Below are positions 31,609 through 39,397 of a DNA stretch of 64,000 nucleotides, in pieces. This DNA is from Nocardia beijingensis NBRC 16342 (lineage in GTDB: Bacteria; Actinomycetota; Actinomycetes; Mycobacteriales; Mycobacteriaceae). The translations under genes were made by a program, and so were the position numbers. The stretch spans positions 124,001 to 188,000 of the forward strand of contig NZ_BDBC01000031.1 of NCBI RefSeq assembly GCF_001612785.1, written 5' to 3'. Within the stretch, counting starts at the first letter, position 1, and every line of letters starts with the position of its first letter. The notes beneath the pieces were generated by a model that was not told where the DNA came from, searched no databases, and saw only the letters and a program-made list of their open reading frames with translations.

Positions 31609-33099
31609 TTACCCCGGGTTGACCGCGGTCAGCACACGGTCGTCGGCGGCGCCGTCCAGCCGTGCACCGACCTGAGGGTAGGTCGGATACTCGATGCCCG
31701 AGATGTACTGCACGGTTCGCACGACCTGGCACGAGTAGCCGAACTCGTTGTCGTACCAGACGTAGAGGATCGCGGTGTCACCCTCCACGATTGTGGCGTT
31801 CGCGTCGATGATCGACGCCGCGCGCGATCCGATGAAGTCGCTGGAAACCACGTCCGTGGCGGCGGTGTAGTCGAGGTTGCGGCTCAACGGCCCGGCGAGC
31901 GAAACCCCGCGCAGGTAGGCGAGCACCTCGCTCTTGGTTGTCTCCCGCCGCAGCTGCAGGTTCAGAATCGCGACGGACACGTCCGGGGTGGGAACGCGAA
32001 TCGAGTTGCCGGTGATCTTGGCTTCGAAATCCGGCATGGCCTTCGCGACCGCGGACGCGGCGCCCGTTTCGGTGAGCACGAGATTGAACGGCGCGGAACG
32101 ACCGCGACGGTCCGCCTTGTGGAAGTTGTCCAGGAGGTTCTGGTCGTTGGTGAACGAGTGCACCGTCTCCACGTGCCCGCGGATGATGCCGTATTCGTCG
32201 TCCATCGCCTTGAGCGGGGGAACGATCGCGTTGGTCGTGCAGGAGGCGCACGAGAAGATCTGCTGCGAGAGATCCAGGCTGCGATGGTTGACGCCGTGCA
32301 CGATGTTCGGGATGTCGCCCTTGCCGGGCGCGGTGAGCACCACCTTCGCGATGCCGGGGCGCAGATGCTGCGACAGACCGTCGCGATCGCGCCACCTACC
32401 GGTGTTGTCGATCAGGATCGCGTTCGTTATGCCGTAGGCGGTGTAGTCGATGGCCGTCGGGTCGTCGCTGTAGATGAACTTGATCGTGTTCCCGTTCGCG
32501 GTGATCGTGTCATTGCCGGTGTCGACCTTGATCGTGCCGTTGAAGTGGCCGTGCACCGAATCCCGGCGCAGCAACGACGCTCGCTTGTTCAGATCGTCGT
32601 CGCCTCCTCTGCGCACCACCACGGCACGCAGATTCAGCCCGTTGCCGGATCCGGCCTTCTCGATGAGCAGGCGAGCGACCAGGCGACCGATGCGGCCGAA
32701 GCCGTAGAGCACGACGTCCCTCGGGCCGGATGACCGAGCCTTGTTGCCGTTGGTCACCTCGGCCAGCACCGCTTCGGTGAACTCTCGGATCGAGAGGCCG
32801 CGATCGTCGGCGCGATAGGTCATCACCAACTGACCGAGGTCGATCTTGCACGGCCCCAGATCGAGTTCGCTGAGCACTTGCAGGAAGGGCAGGGTCTCGT
32901 CCACCGACAACTCCTCGCCCGCGATCTGCCGCGCGAAGCGGTGCGTTCGCAGGATGCTGATCACCGACTTGTTCACCAGCGACCGGCTGTGCAGCAGGAT
33001 CGTCACGCCCTTGCGCCGATACAACGTGCCGATGATGGGAATCATCGCCTCGGCGGCGGCTTCCTGGGCGTTCCAGCGGTCAAGTTGTTCGGTGCTCAA
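31609..33099 (-). CDS. Glyceraldehyde-3-phosphate dehydrogenase, long GapX/GapB type
   Basis: 496 residues, against about 335 for normal GAPDH, because of an N-terminal extension of about 125 residues (RKGVTILLHSRSLVNKSVIS region). Then comes a Rossmann domain VVLYGFGRIGRLVARLL and the catalytic SCASCTTN (Cys287), with WYDNEFGYSCQVVR near the end. This long form is the second GAPDH of corynebacteria and relatives, thought to work mainly in gluconeogenesis. The start is TTG 33099, where GAGGAA lies 7 nt upstream; no ATG/GTG fits. It stands alone, not in a glycolytic operon. Confidence 0.92.
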   Translation of the reverse strand: MSTEQLDRWNAQEAAAEAMIPIIGTLYRRKGVTILLHSRSLVNKSVISILRTHRFARQIAGEELSVDETLPFLQVLSELDLGPCKIDLGQLVMTYRADDRGLSIREFTEAVLAEVTNGNKARSSGPRDVVLYGFGRIGRLVARLLIEKAGSGNGLNLRAVVVRRGGDDDLNKRASLLRRDSVHGHFNGTIKVDTGNDTITANGNTIKFIYSDDPTAIDYTAYGITNAILIDNTGRWRDRDGLSQHLRPGIAKVVLTAPGKGDIPNIVHGVNHRSLDLSQQIFSCASCTTNAIVPPLKAMDDEYGIIRGHVETVHSFTNDQNLLDNFHKADRRGRSAPFNLVLTETGAASAVAKAMPDFEAKITGNSIRVPTPDVSVAILNLQLRRETTKSEVLAYLRGVSLAGPLSRNLDYTAATDVVSSDFIGSRAASIIDANATIVEGDTAILYVWYDNEFGYSCQVVRTVQYISGIEYPTYPQVGARLDGAADDRVLTAVNPG

Positions 33100-33322
33100 C
33101 GTGGGTTCCTCGGATTCCTCGATGTGGACGCGTATCGATGCTAATGAGGGCCGCGATATCACCGAGGCCGGATCCCCGGTCGTGAGATCGCCAGGTGGTG
33201 TCGCCGATCGAGCGCCATCGGCGACATCCGACGGGTGACCTCGATGACTCGGCCGACAGGGTGACCTCGGCGACATCACCGGACCGGGCGGTCGAGGCGC
33301 TCGCCCGATCCGGCAGCGGCGC

Positions 33323-34561
33323 CTATCCGATATCGACCACTCGGGCCCATACGGGCGGCGCGTCCGGGATGTAGTCGGGATCGTGTTCCTGCCATGAAGC
33401 GGTGTACTGCCGACGGAACAGGCCCACCACCGTCCGGCACGGTGGCCGTCTGGACGGCCAGGGCGTCTGGCCGTCGGTCAAGACCACGAGCACATCGGGG
33501 TGGGGGTGGGTTCGCACCGCCTTGGCCATGCCCGTGCGCAGGTCGGTGCCACCGCCGCCGACCAGCGGTATTCGCTCCGCACGGCACAGCGGGTGGACGA
33601 TTCTCGCCGCCGCGTCGCACGACAGCACGGTGACCAGGTCACGGCGGCCGCCCACGGCACGGGCGATGGCGGCCACTTCGAGCAGCGCGCTGCCCAGCTC
33701 GGTGTCGCTGACCGACCCCGATGTGTCGATGAGCACCGAGACCCGAGGTGGCGTTCGCCGCAGACTCGGCAGCACCACGCCGGGCAGCCCAGCCGAGCGC
33801 CGTGCGGGGCGGCCATAGGTGTAGTCCTCCCCCGCGCCGGCGCCACAGACCGCCGAGCGGATGGCCGCTCCCAGCAGATCGCGCCAGGGTTGCGGTGGGT
33901 GGAACGCTTCTTCCGCCCACCGCTGCCAGCCTTTGGACGCGCTCCCCGGACGGCCGATGATCCCTTGCGCCACCCGGAATCGGACAGCGTCTCGTTCCTG
34001 CTCGGTGAGGCCGTCCGCGCCGTCCGGTCCCAGCTCCCACTCGCGTTCCAATCCGTCTGCGCCACTACCGCAGTCGATCCAGGCCACGCCGTCCGTATGC
34101 GGTCCGAGCCGGAACTCGCGCAGGTAGTCCTCCATGAGCTCCCCTTCGGGCAACCCCAGCGCCGCGGGTGTGACAGCGTCATCGGGCCTGGCCAGGCCGT
34201 CGCCGAATGCGTCGTCGTTGATTTCGCAGTCCGCGGCGATGTTCATCCGCAGTCGTTCCGCCGGGCCGGTCAGGTCGTGTCGCCGGGCGAATCGGTCGCT
34301 GCGACCGTGGTGGTCGCGCAGCAGATGTGACACCTCGTGCACCCACACGGCGGCCAGGTCCTCCACCGAGGTCCGGTCGACGAACACCGGCGACACGTAG
34401 CATCGCCAGTACCGGTCGACGCCCATCGTCGGCACTCGGCGTGACTCGACGACGCACAGCGCGAACAGAGCGGTCGCCAGATAGGGCCGGGCCCTCGCGG
34501 CCTGCAAGCGGGCGGCGAAGAGCTTGTCGCGGTCCAGCGCTCCCGGCGCGTTCGCGCTCAT
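33323..34561 (-). CDS. Putative metallopeptidase-VWA protein (DUF2201 type)
   Basis: 412 residues. The N-terminal part has a zinc-type HEVSH (75-79) followed by a conserved NIAADCEIND region, as in the DUF2201 putative metallopeptidase domain. The C-terminal part is a VWA-like domain whose MIDAS motif DTSGS (279-283) is intact. Partner of the MoxR ATPase: ATGA overlap with the preceding gene. MoxR/VWA pairs generally act as chaperone-like remodelling systems, often for metal-cofactor insertion or complex assembly. The target here is unknown; a peptidase activity has not been shown for this domain family. Confidence 0.9.
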   Translation of the reverse strand: MSANAPGALDRDKLFAARLQAARARPYLATALFALCVVESRRVPTMGVDRYWRCYVSPVFVDRTSVEDLAAVWVHEVSHLLRDHHGRSDRFARRHDLTGPAERLRMNIAADCEINDDAFGDGLARPDDAVTPAALGLPEGELMEDYLREFRLGPHTDGVAWIDCGSGADGLEREWELGPDGADGLTEQERDAVRFRVAQGIIGRPGSASKGWQRWAEEAFHPPQPWRDLLGAAIRSAVCGAGAGEDYTYGRPARRSAGLPGVVLPSLRRTPPRVSVLIDTSGSVSDTELGSALLEVAAIARAVGGRRDLVTVLSCDAAARIVHPLCRAERIPLVGGGGTDLRTGMAKAVRTHPHPDVLVVLTDGQTPWPSRRPPCRTVVGLFRRQYTASWQEHDPDYIPDAPPVWARVVDIG

Positions 34562-35799
34562 CGGCCCGCCTTCGCGGCGACACGGCCGGCTGCCCGATCC
34601 GCTTCCTGGGACACAGATGCCACCGCGGCGAGTCGCTCGATCGCCGCGGGCACGTCCCAGTCGTCCCGGCGCAGCGTGGCGAGAGTCGTTGCGGGAACGA
34701 CGATCAAGTCCGGTGCTCCGGTTTCCGAAGCCTTGACCAGAAGCGCCCACGCCGCATCCCAGCGGGACTTCTCCGGGCGTTTACGGACTGCCGCCACCAC
34801 GCCGTCGAGCACGGCCTGGCGCAGATCCCCACGCTCGGGCAAGACGGCGGCCGCTGGATCGGCGAGCAGTGCCTCCGGGTCGGGGAGGTCCATCCGGTCG
34901 AGCGCGGCCAGCAGTTCGAAACCCGGCCCGTCGCCCACAGCGCCCCGGACCAGCAGGGAAAGCACGTCCCGGGAGGAATCGGCCGCGGTGGCGAAGGCGA
35001 TCAACCGCAGTGTCATCTCCCAGCTTCGAGGCGACGGCCACGGACCGCCCCGGCGCGTTTCGGTGCTGGGCAGCTGATGCACGAGAGCGGGCCGCGCCGC
35101 GAGCAGCCCGCACACCGCACGGCGCGCGAAAGCTACTGCCTCGCCGAGCTTTTCGGGAGCCAGCCGCGGCAGTGTCGCGTGCGGCCAGGTCCCGCCGAGG
35201 CCGCGAACCACAACGTCGTGATCGTGGGTCCATTGCAGATGCACGAACCGGTTCGCCAGCGGCGGGCTCAGCTCCCAGCCGTCGGCCGCCGAGGATCGCG
35301 GGTTGGCCGCGGCTACGATCCGCACCTCGGGCGGCAGTTGGAGGGCGCCGATCCGTCGCTCCAGGACCAGGCGGAGCAGGGCGGCCTGCACCGCGGGCGG
35401 CGCCGTGGACAATTCGTCCAGGAACAGCAGGCCACGACCGGCCCGGACGAGTCGTACGGCCCAGTCCGGCGGAGCCATCGGGACGCCGTGTTCCGCGGGG
35501 TCGTCCCCGATGATGGGCAGGCCCGAGAAGTCCGACGGCTCGTGCACGCTGGCGATCACCGTGGTCAGCGGAAGGTCCAGGTCGGCGGCGAGTTGGGTGA
35601 GGGCAGCGGTCTTCCCGATCCCCGGCTCGCCCCACAGCAGAACCGGTAGGTCGGCGGCCACGGCCAGCGCCAAGGCCTCCAATTGGGGATCGGTGCGGGG
35701 TTCGGTGGTCACCTCGCGCAGCAGAGTCAGCAACTCGTCGGCGACGTCGAGTTGGGTGGGACGGACCGGATCGGCGGACGTGCGGACAGCAGTAAGCAT
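34558..35799 (-). CDS. MoxR-family AAA+ ATPase
   Basis: 413 residues. Walker A GEPGIGKT (57-64), Walker B LLFLDEL (Asp128-Glu129), sensor-like VRIVAAANPRSSAADGW and LANRF place it in the MoxR-type AAA family. It overlaps the VWA gene by 4 bp and follows the 464-residue protein gene by 55 bp. The ring ATPase is expected to work with the VWA protein on a client, perhaps the third operon member. ATG 35799. The region 330-413 has no known domain. Confidence 0.92.
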   Translation of the reverse strand: MLTAVRTSADPVRPTQLDVADELLTLLREVTTEPRTDPQLEALALAVAADLPVLLWGEPGIGKTAALTQLAADLDLPLTTVIASVHEPSDFSGLPIIGDDPAEHGVPMAPPDWAVRLVRAGRGLLFLDELSTAPPAVQAALLRLVLERRIGALQLPPEVRIVAAANPRSSAADGWELSPPLANRFVHLQWTHDHDVVVRGLGGTWPHATLPRLAPEKLGEAVAFARRAVCGLLAARPALVHQLPSTETRRGGPWPSPRSWEMTLRLIAFATAADSSRDVLSLLVRGAVGDGPGFELLAALDRMDLPDPEALLADPAAAVLPERGDLRQAVLDGVVAAVRKRPEKSRWDAAWALLVKASETGAPDLIVVPATTLATLRRDDWDVPAAIERLAAVASVSQEADRAAGRVAAKAGR

Positions 35800-35854
35800 G
35801 TGTGATCACCTCGAGGGTCGGCGGAGTCGAGTGGAAGCGGCGAGGATCGCCGGG

Positions 35855-37249
35855 TCAGTGCGAGGTCGCGTGGCGCGGGTGCGCGCGACGATCGCGTGGG
35901 CGGCGAATCGGTGGGATGCGGCCGATTCCTGGTTCGGACAGGCCGGATTTGAACAGTCCGTGGATGATTCGGCGTTGCGCGGACGTCTCGAGTTCATCGC
36001 GCAGCGCACCGTCGCGCAGTATCGCGTCGGGACCGAGCAGTCCTCCCACGATGGCCAGCGCACCGGCGGTGTCGCCATGGTCCAAACGCTCCCGGACGCC
36101 GGCGAGACAATCCGGATGACGGTGCGCCTCGTCGATAGCCCGAAGGCAAGGCAGCGGAGTGCCGGTCAGAGCGACCAGCAGTTCCTCCCGCCGGATCTCG
36201 GCCTGGTCGTGGTCGAGCGCGGACAAGACCCCGTCGACCAGCCCGATCCGGTGCTGTTCTCCCCTGCATTGCACGAGACGCGGTTGATCCGCCCGGTCCG
36301 TGACCCGTGGTGCGCCGGTCGGCGAATAGTCGGGCACCAGCGCCGAGGCGACCAGCGGATGCAGCCGATCCGCCGCAATCGCGCCGGCCCGGATCAGTTC
36401 CAGATCGGGCAGCACCCAGGTCGCCGCGTCGGGCAGGACGGGCAGCGCCGAGATGCCGCCGGTTGGGTATCCCGACGCGATTCGCACCGTCGGCGGCCCG
36501 TCCCCGTCCGAGTCCAGGTCCAGGACCAACCGTCGCCGGGCTCCGAGACGTACGACGAAGGTACTGCCGTGCCGTCCCTCGGCCTGACGCAGAATCTCCG
36601 CCTCGGCCGCCCATCGGTCGACAGCGCAGCGGCGAGCCCGCGGCGCTACGGCGAGCAGTTCGGGGTCGAGCATCGGGCGGTCATCGGCGTCGTGCTCGGC
36701 CCCGGAGCGTATCCCCAGCTCATCGACCCTGCGTGCGTCCCACAGGTGGCGATGGAGATCCAGCCGGAAACGCCGATCGGGACGCGGATGCGGGTGGAGG
36801 CCGCTACCGGCCCCGGCGGACCCGTCCCACAGCGCGAGGCTGATCCGCTGACCGGCGTCCGCCCACGCCGGGGCGGTCCGAACGACGAGGTGCACGGGAG
36901 GGGAGCCACGCCGGTCCTGCGCCGCGCCGTACCGCGCCAACGCGATGGTCAGACCCGGTCGTAACAAGCCGTCCGGAGCGACCCTCGGCATATGCCAGCG
37001 CAACAGGTCGGGAGCCAGATGGCGGAGATCGGCACGGATTCGAGCCGCGAGGTCGTGCCCGTGACTACGCGCCACCGACCGCAAATCGAAATCGACGTCG
37101 AAGCCTGCCGCGGCGCACGCGCCCGCCCAGTCCCCCACACGACGGCGGGCGGTAGCAGTCTCGATCATGGAAGGCGGCACGGCGAATTCACGCACACGCG
37201 GCCAGAAGGAAAAGCGGGAGTCGTCCCCATTCGCGATGTGAGTGAGCAT
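35855..37249 (-). CDS. Uncharacterised protein of the MoxR/VWA operon
   Basis: 464 residues, no signal peptide or membrane helix. I do not recognise a family. It is rich in Arg, Asp and His. Visible pieces are a central LVVRTAPAWADAGQRISLAL (about 120-139), a FVVRLGARRRLVLDLDSDGD strand pair (about 228-247) and an Arg-rich C-terminus. As first gene of the operon it may be client, adaptor or sensor of the MoxR/VWA pair. Start: AAGGTGA lies 6 nt before ATG 37249; an in-frame GTG at 37255 overlaps that site. A palindrome covers the predicted -10. Confidence 0.75.
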   Translation of the reverse strand: MLTHIANGDDSRFSFWPRVREFAVPPSMIETATARRRVGDWAGACAAAGFDVDFDLRSVARSHGHDLAARIRADLRHLAPDLLRWHMPRVAPDGLLRPGLTIALARYGAAQDRRGSPPVHLVVRTAPAWADAGQRISLALWDGSAGAGSGLHPHPRPDRRFRLDLHRHLWDARRVDELGIRSGAEHDADDRPMLDPELLAVAPRARRCAVDRWAAEAEILRQAEGRHGSTFVVRLGARRRLVLDLDSDGDGPPTVRIASGYPTGGISALPVLPDAATWVLPDLELIRAGAIAADRLHPLVASALVPDYSPTGAPRVTDRADQPRLVQCRGEQHRIGLVDGVLSALDHDQAEIRREELLVALTGTPLPCLRAIDEAHRHPDCLAGVRERLDHGDTAGALAIVGGLLGPDAILRDGALRDELETSAQRRIIHGLFKSGLSEPGIGRIPPIRRPRDRRAHPRHATSH

Positions 37250-37632
37250 CAGCACTCACCTTGCACGAATGGAACCCCCAATCTTTGGACAGAAGGAGTC
37301 GTCATCGAGTCGATGATAGCGTCCCGCGTCGACACCGGCCAATCGACACAGACCCGTGACAGAACATGTTGCCGCCCAGCTCTTTTCGCTTTCACCGCAG
37401 CGATCGCGGACAGGTCGGCGCGTCGTTCCGGTTCGCGCACAACCACTTCCGCAAAAAGCGGAAACATCATGCCACGCACCGGAGATGGGCGGCATCCAGC
37501 GCCGGGCACATCGTCGCCCGCGGCCGGTCGTGCTGCCGCTCGGTTCGTGGAGAGTGTCCGCGTGTCCCGAGCGACCGCCGGTCTCCGTCGAAGCTGTCGT
37601 CGACTTTCGCGGGTGGGCTGAACGGGGTGTCT
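37250..37632. other. Intergenic region upstream of MoxR/VWA operon
   Basis: About 380 bp. The left part holds the operon promoter and palindrome (37302-37342). The rest, up to the deaminase stop, shows no gene with the local codon bias. Confidence 0.5.
37302..37342 (-). promoter_or_regulatory. Candidate promoter and operator of the MoxR/VWA operon
   Basis: On the minus strand TTGGCC (37342-37337) and TATCAT (37318-37313) are 18 bp apart. A perfect 15-bp palindrome TCATCGAGTCGATGA (37302-37316) overlaps the -10 and the predicted start point, an ideal place for a repressor. Confidence 0.45.
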
Positions 37633-38115
37633 TCAACCGCGGGAGGCGTAGGCACGGTGGAGGGCCTTGATCGAATCGGCGAGTTCGGCGACCGGCCCGT
37701 CCACCACGGCGCCCGGCACGACGTCGGTGATCGGCAGCGCCGCGACCGGTGCCCGTGGGACGCCCCACTCCGCCAGCCAGGACACCAGCTGGTCGGAGGA
37801 CACGGCGTACACGATCCGCCCGAGGCCGACCCAGCCGTGGCTGGCCGCACACATCGGGCAGTGTTCGCCGGAGGTGTAGACGGTGGCCGCGGCGCGCTCG
37901 TCAGGCGGCAGGTGGGCCGCTGACCACCGGGAGATCTCGAACTCGGGATGGCGTGTCGCGTCACCGGCCTTGATCCGGTTCCGGTCCTCGAAAAGCACTT
38001 TCCCGTCGGCCGAGACCAGGAGCGAGCCGAACGGCTCGTCCCCGTCTTCGAGTGCCTCTGCGGCGAGTTCGACGCAGCGGCGCAGGTGCGTGAGGTCCTC
38101 GGCGGTAATGGTCAT
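37633..38115 (-). CDS. Nucleoside/cytidine deaminase-like zinc enzyme
   Basis: 160 residues of the cytidine/deoxycytidylate deaminase fold. EPFGSLLVSADGKVL (about 27-41), the first zinc motif RHPEFE (HxE, about 55-60) and the second YTSGEHCPMCAAS (CxxC, about 80-92) are in order and spaced normally. Proteins like this are annotated as guanine deaminases, tRNA-type adenosine deaminases or general nucleoside deaminases. The short C-terminus and HPE in place of HAE favour a small-molecule nucleoside/base deaminase. It is monocistronic on present evidence. Confidence 0.9.
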   Translation of the reverse strand: MTITAEDLTHLRRCVELAAEALEDGDEPFGSLLVSADGKVLFEDRNRIKAGDATRHPEFEISRWSAAHLPPDERAAATVYTSGEHCPMCAASHGWVGLGRIVYAVSSDQLVSWLAEWGVPRAPVAALPITDVVPGAVVDGPVAELADSIKALHRAYASRG

Positions 38116-38191
38116 GGGACCATTTTGCTGGCCGGGAGCGGGTGGGCCTTGCCGGAGTCGACAAGGCCCACCCGCCGGCGCAGCCGATCGG

Positions 38192-38500
38192 TCAGCGCAT
38201 CGGCGCCGGTCCGCATTCCTTGCCCATCAGGTCGGGGAGGTGGGCCCACCCGGACGAGCAGCTCACGACCTCGCCGCCGTTCACCAGGAACGGCTGCGTG
38301 ATCTCTCCGCTCTGCGGCGCACCGTTCGACGGCGTGCACTCCATAGCGGTCACCCTGCCCTCCCACACCGGCGAATGGGACGAACAGTTGTAGTTCCACA
38401 TCTCCTGTTGTGCGGAGACGGTCGGCGGACAGAACAGCAGCGCCGCGGCGGCGGCGAAGAACGGGGGAAGGCCGAGACGAACGAGGCGTGTGGCTCTCAT
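38192..38500 (-). CDS. Small secreted protein
   Basis: 102 residues with a clear signal peptide (MRATRLVRLGLPPFFAAAAA, then a hydrophobic stretch and an A-x-A-like TVSAQQ site near 30). The mature part is about 70 residues with four cysteines (Cys39, Cys55, Cys81 and Cys96), enough for two disulfides, and several Trp. No family recognised. AAGGAG precedes the ATG 38500. It is exported and probably a compact extracellular protein. Confidence 0.75.
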   Translation of the reverse strand: MRATRLVRLGLPPFFAAAAALLFCPPTVSAQQEMWNYNCSSHSPVWEGRVTAMECTPSNGAPQSGEITQPFLVNGGEVVSCSSGWAHLPDLMGKECGPAPMR

Positions 38501-38818
38501 GACGATCTCCTTGTCCTGGTTCCGTGCGGTCTGAATCGATAACCGTCCCGGACGTCCGGCCCGGGTGGTAGCGAGCAGAAACTGCGTGGTTGCTCAGGAG
38601 AGAACGTGCACACTGCGAGAAGGACGCTACGCCGGAGACGCCCCACCCCGGTGGGAAACGCAGGCCGCTGTGATCATCCGGATATCCGGCGACCGTGCCG
38701 GCCGCCGGACGCGGGTGAAAGACGCACGCAGATGACCTTCTGCCCTGTCGGCACCTACGTCACCGTCGAATGATGATCGGAGTAACGAGCGTGCCGCCGT
38801 AGTAGAAGGAGATGCATC
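38501..38818. other. Divergent intergenic region, secreted protein / CBS protein
   Basis: About 320 bp. Contains a sequence resembling a DosR/DevR box (ATGACCTTCTGCCCT, 38732-38746). An Arg-rich 58-codon frame beginning at GTG 38607 looks spurious. Confidence 0.4.
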
Positions 38819-39265
38819 ATGACGACCGCGCGGACGATCATGCGGCCCGACGTACAGCACATCAATGTCCGAGACACCATGGAAACAGCCGCCCAGCGCA
38901 TGCGTCAGCTCGACATCGGCGCATTGCCGATCTGCGACGGCGAATGCCGTCCCGTCGGCATCGTCACCGATCGCGACATCGTCGTGAAGGTGATAGGTGT
39001 CGGCGCGAACCCGAAGACCACCACCGCAGGAGAATTGGCACAGGGCGCCGACCAACTGCACACGGTGGATATCGACACCGATATGCATGATGCGCTGCTG
39101 CTCATGGAGCAGAAGCGGATCCGTCGGCTCCCGGTCACCGATAAGGGCATGCTGGTCGGCATCATCACCGAGGCCGATCTGGCCCGCAATCTGGCCGATA
39201 GCACCGTCGGCGAATTCGTCGAGGCGGTCTGCGCGGCGCATCTGCCCGCCACCGAGAAAGTGTGA
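38819..39265 (+). CDS. CBS-domain protein, Hrp1 (Rv2626c)-like
   Basis: 148 residues made of two CBS motifs (about 1-66 and 72-136). DTMETAAQRMRQLDIGALPI then VGIVTDRDIVVKV is the first, DMHDALLLMEQKRIRRLPV then LVGIITEADLAR the second. This is the size and order of the mycobacterial hypoxic response protein 1, a DosR-regulon member. CBS pairs bind adenosyl ligands; the physiological ligand is unknown here. AAGGAG is 8 nt before the ATG. A Ser/Thr kinase gene follows 132 bp later. Confidence 0.88.
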   Translation: MTTARTIMRPDVQHINVRDTMETAAQRMRQLDIGALPICDGECRPVGIVTDRDIVVKVIGVGANPKTTTAGELAQGADQLHTVDIDTDMHDALLLMEQKRIRRLPVTDKGMLVGIITEADLARNLADSTVGEFVEAVCAAHLPATEKV

Positions 39266-39397
39266 GTAACTGAACGGGATTACCGACCCCAATGCGGTGA
39301 TGCAGTAGGAATGTCGGGCCGATATCATCGATATGCGACCTTTTCACGATGCTGATCCTCCGTAGCGAACGCGATTCATCCGTGCGGGAGGTGGTCG

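Noticed and set aside
38607..38783. Arg-rich 58-codon frame upstream of the CBS gene
   Set aside because: Arg/Pro repeat composition, no similarity to anything known, and it would overlap the promoter region of the CBS gene.
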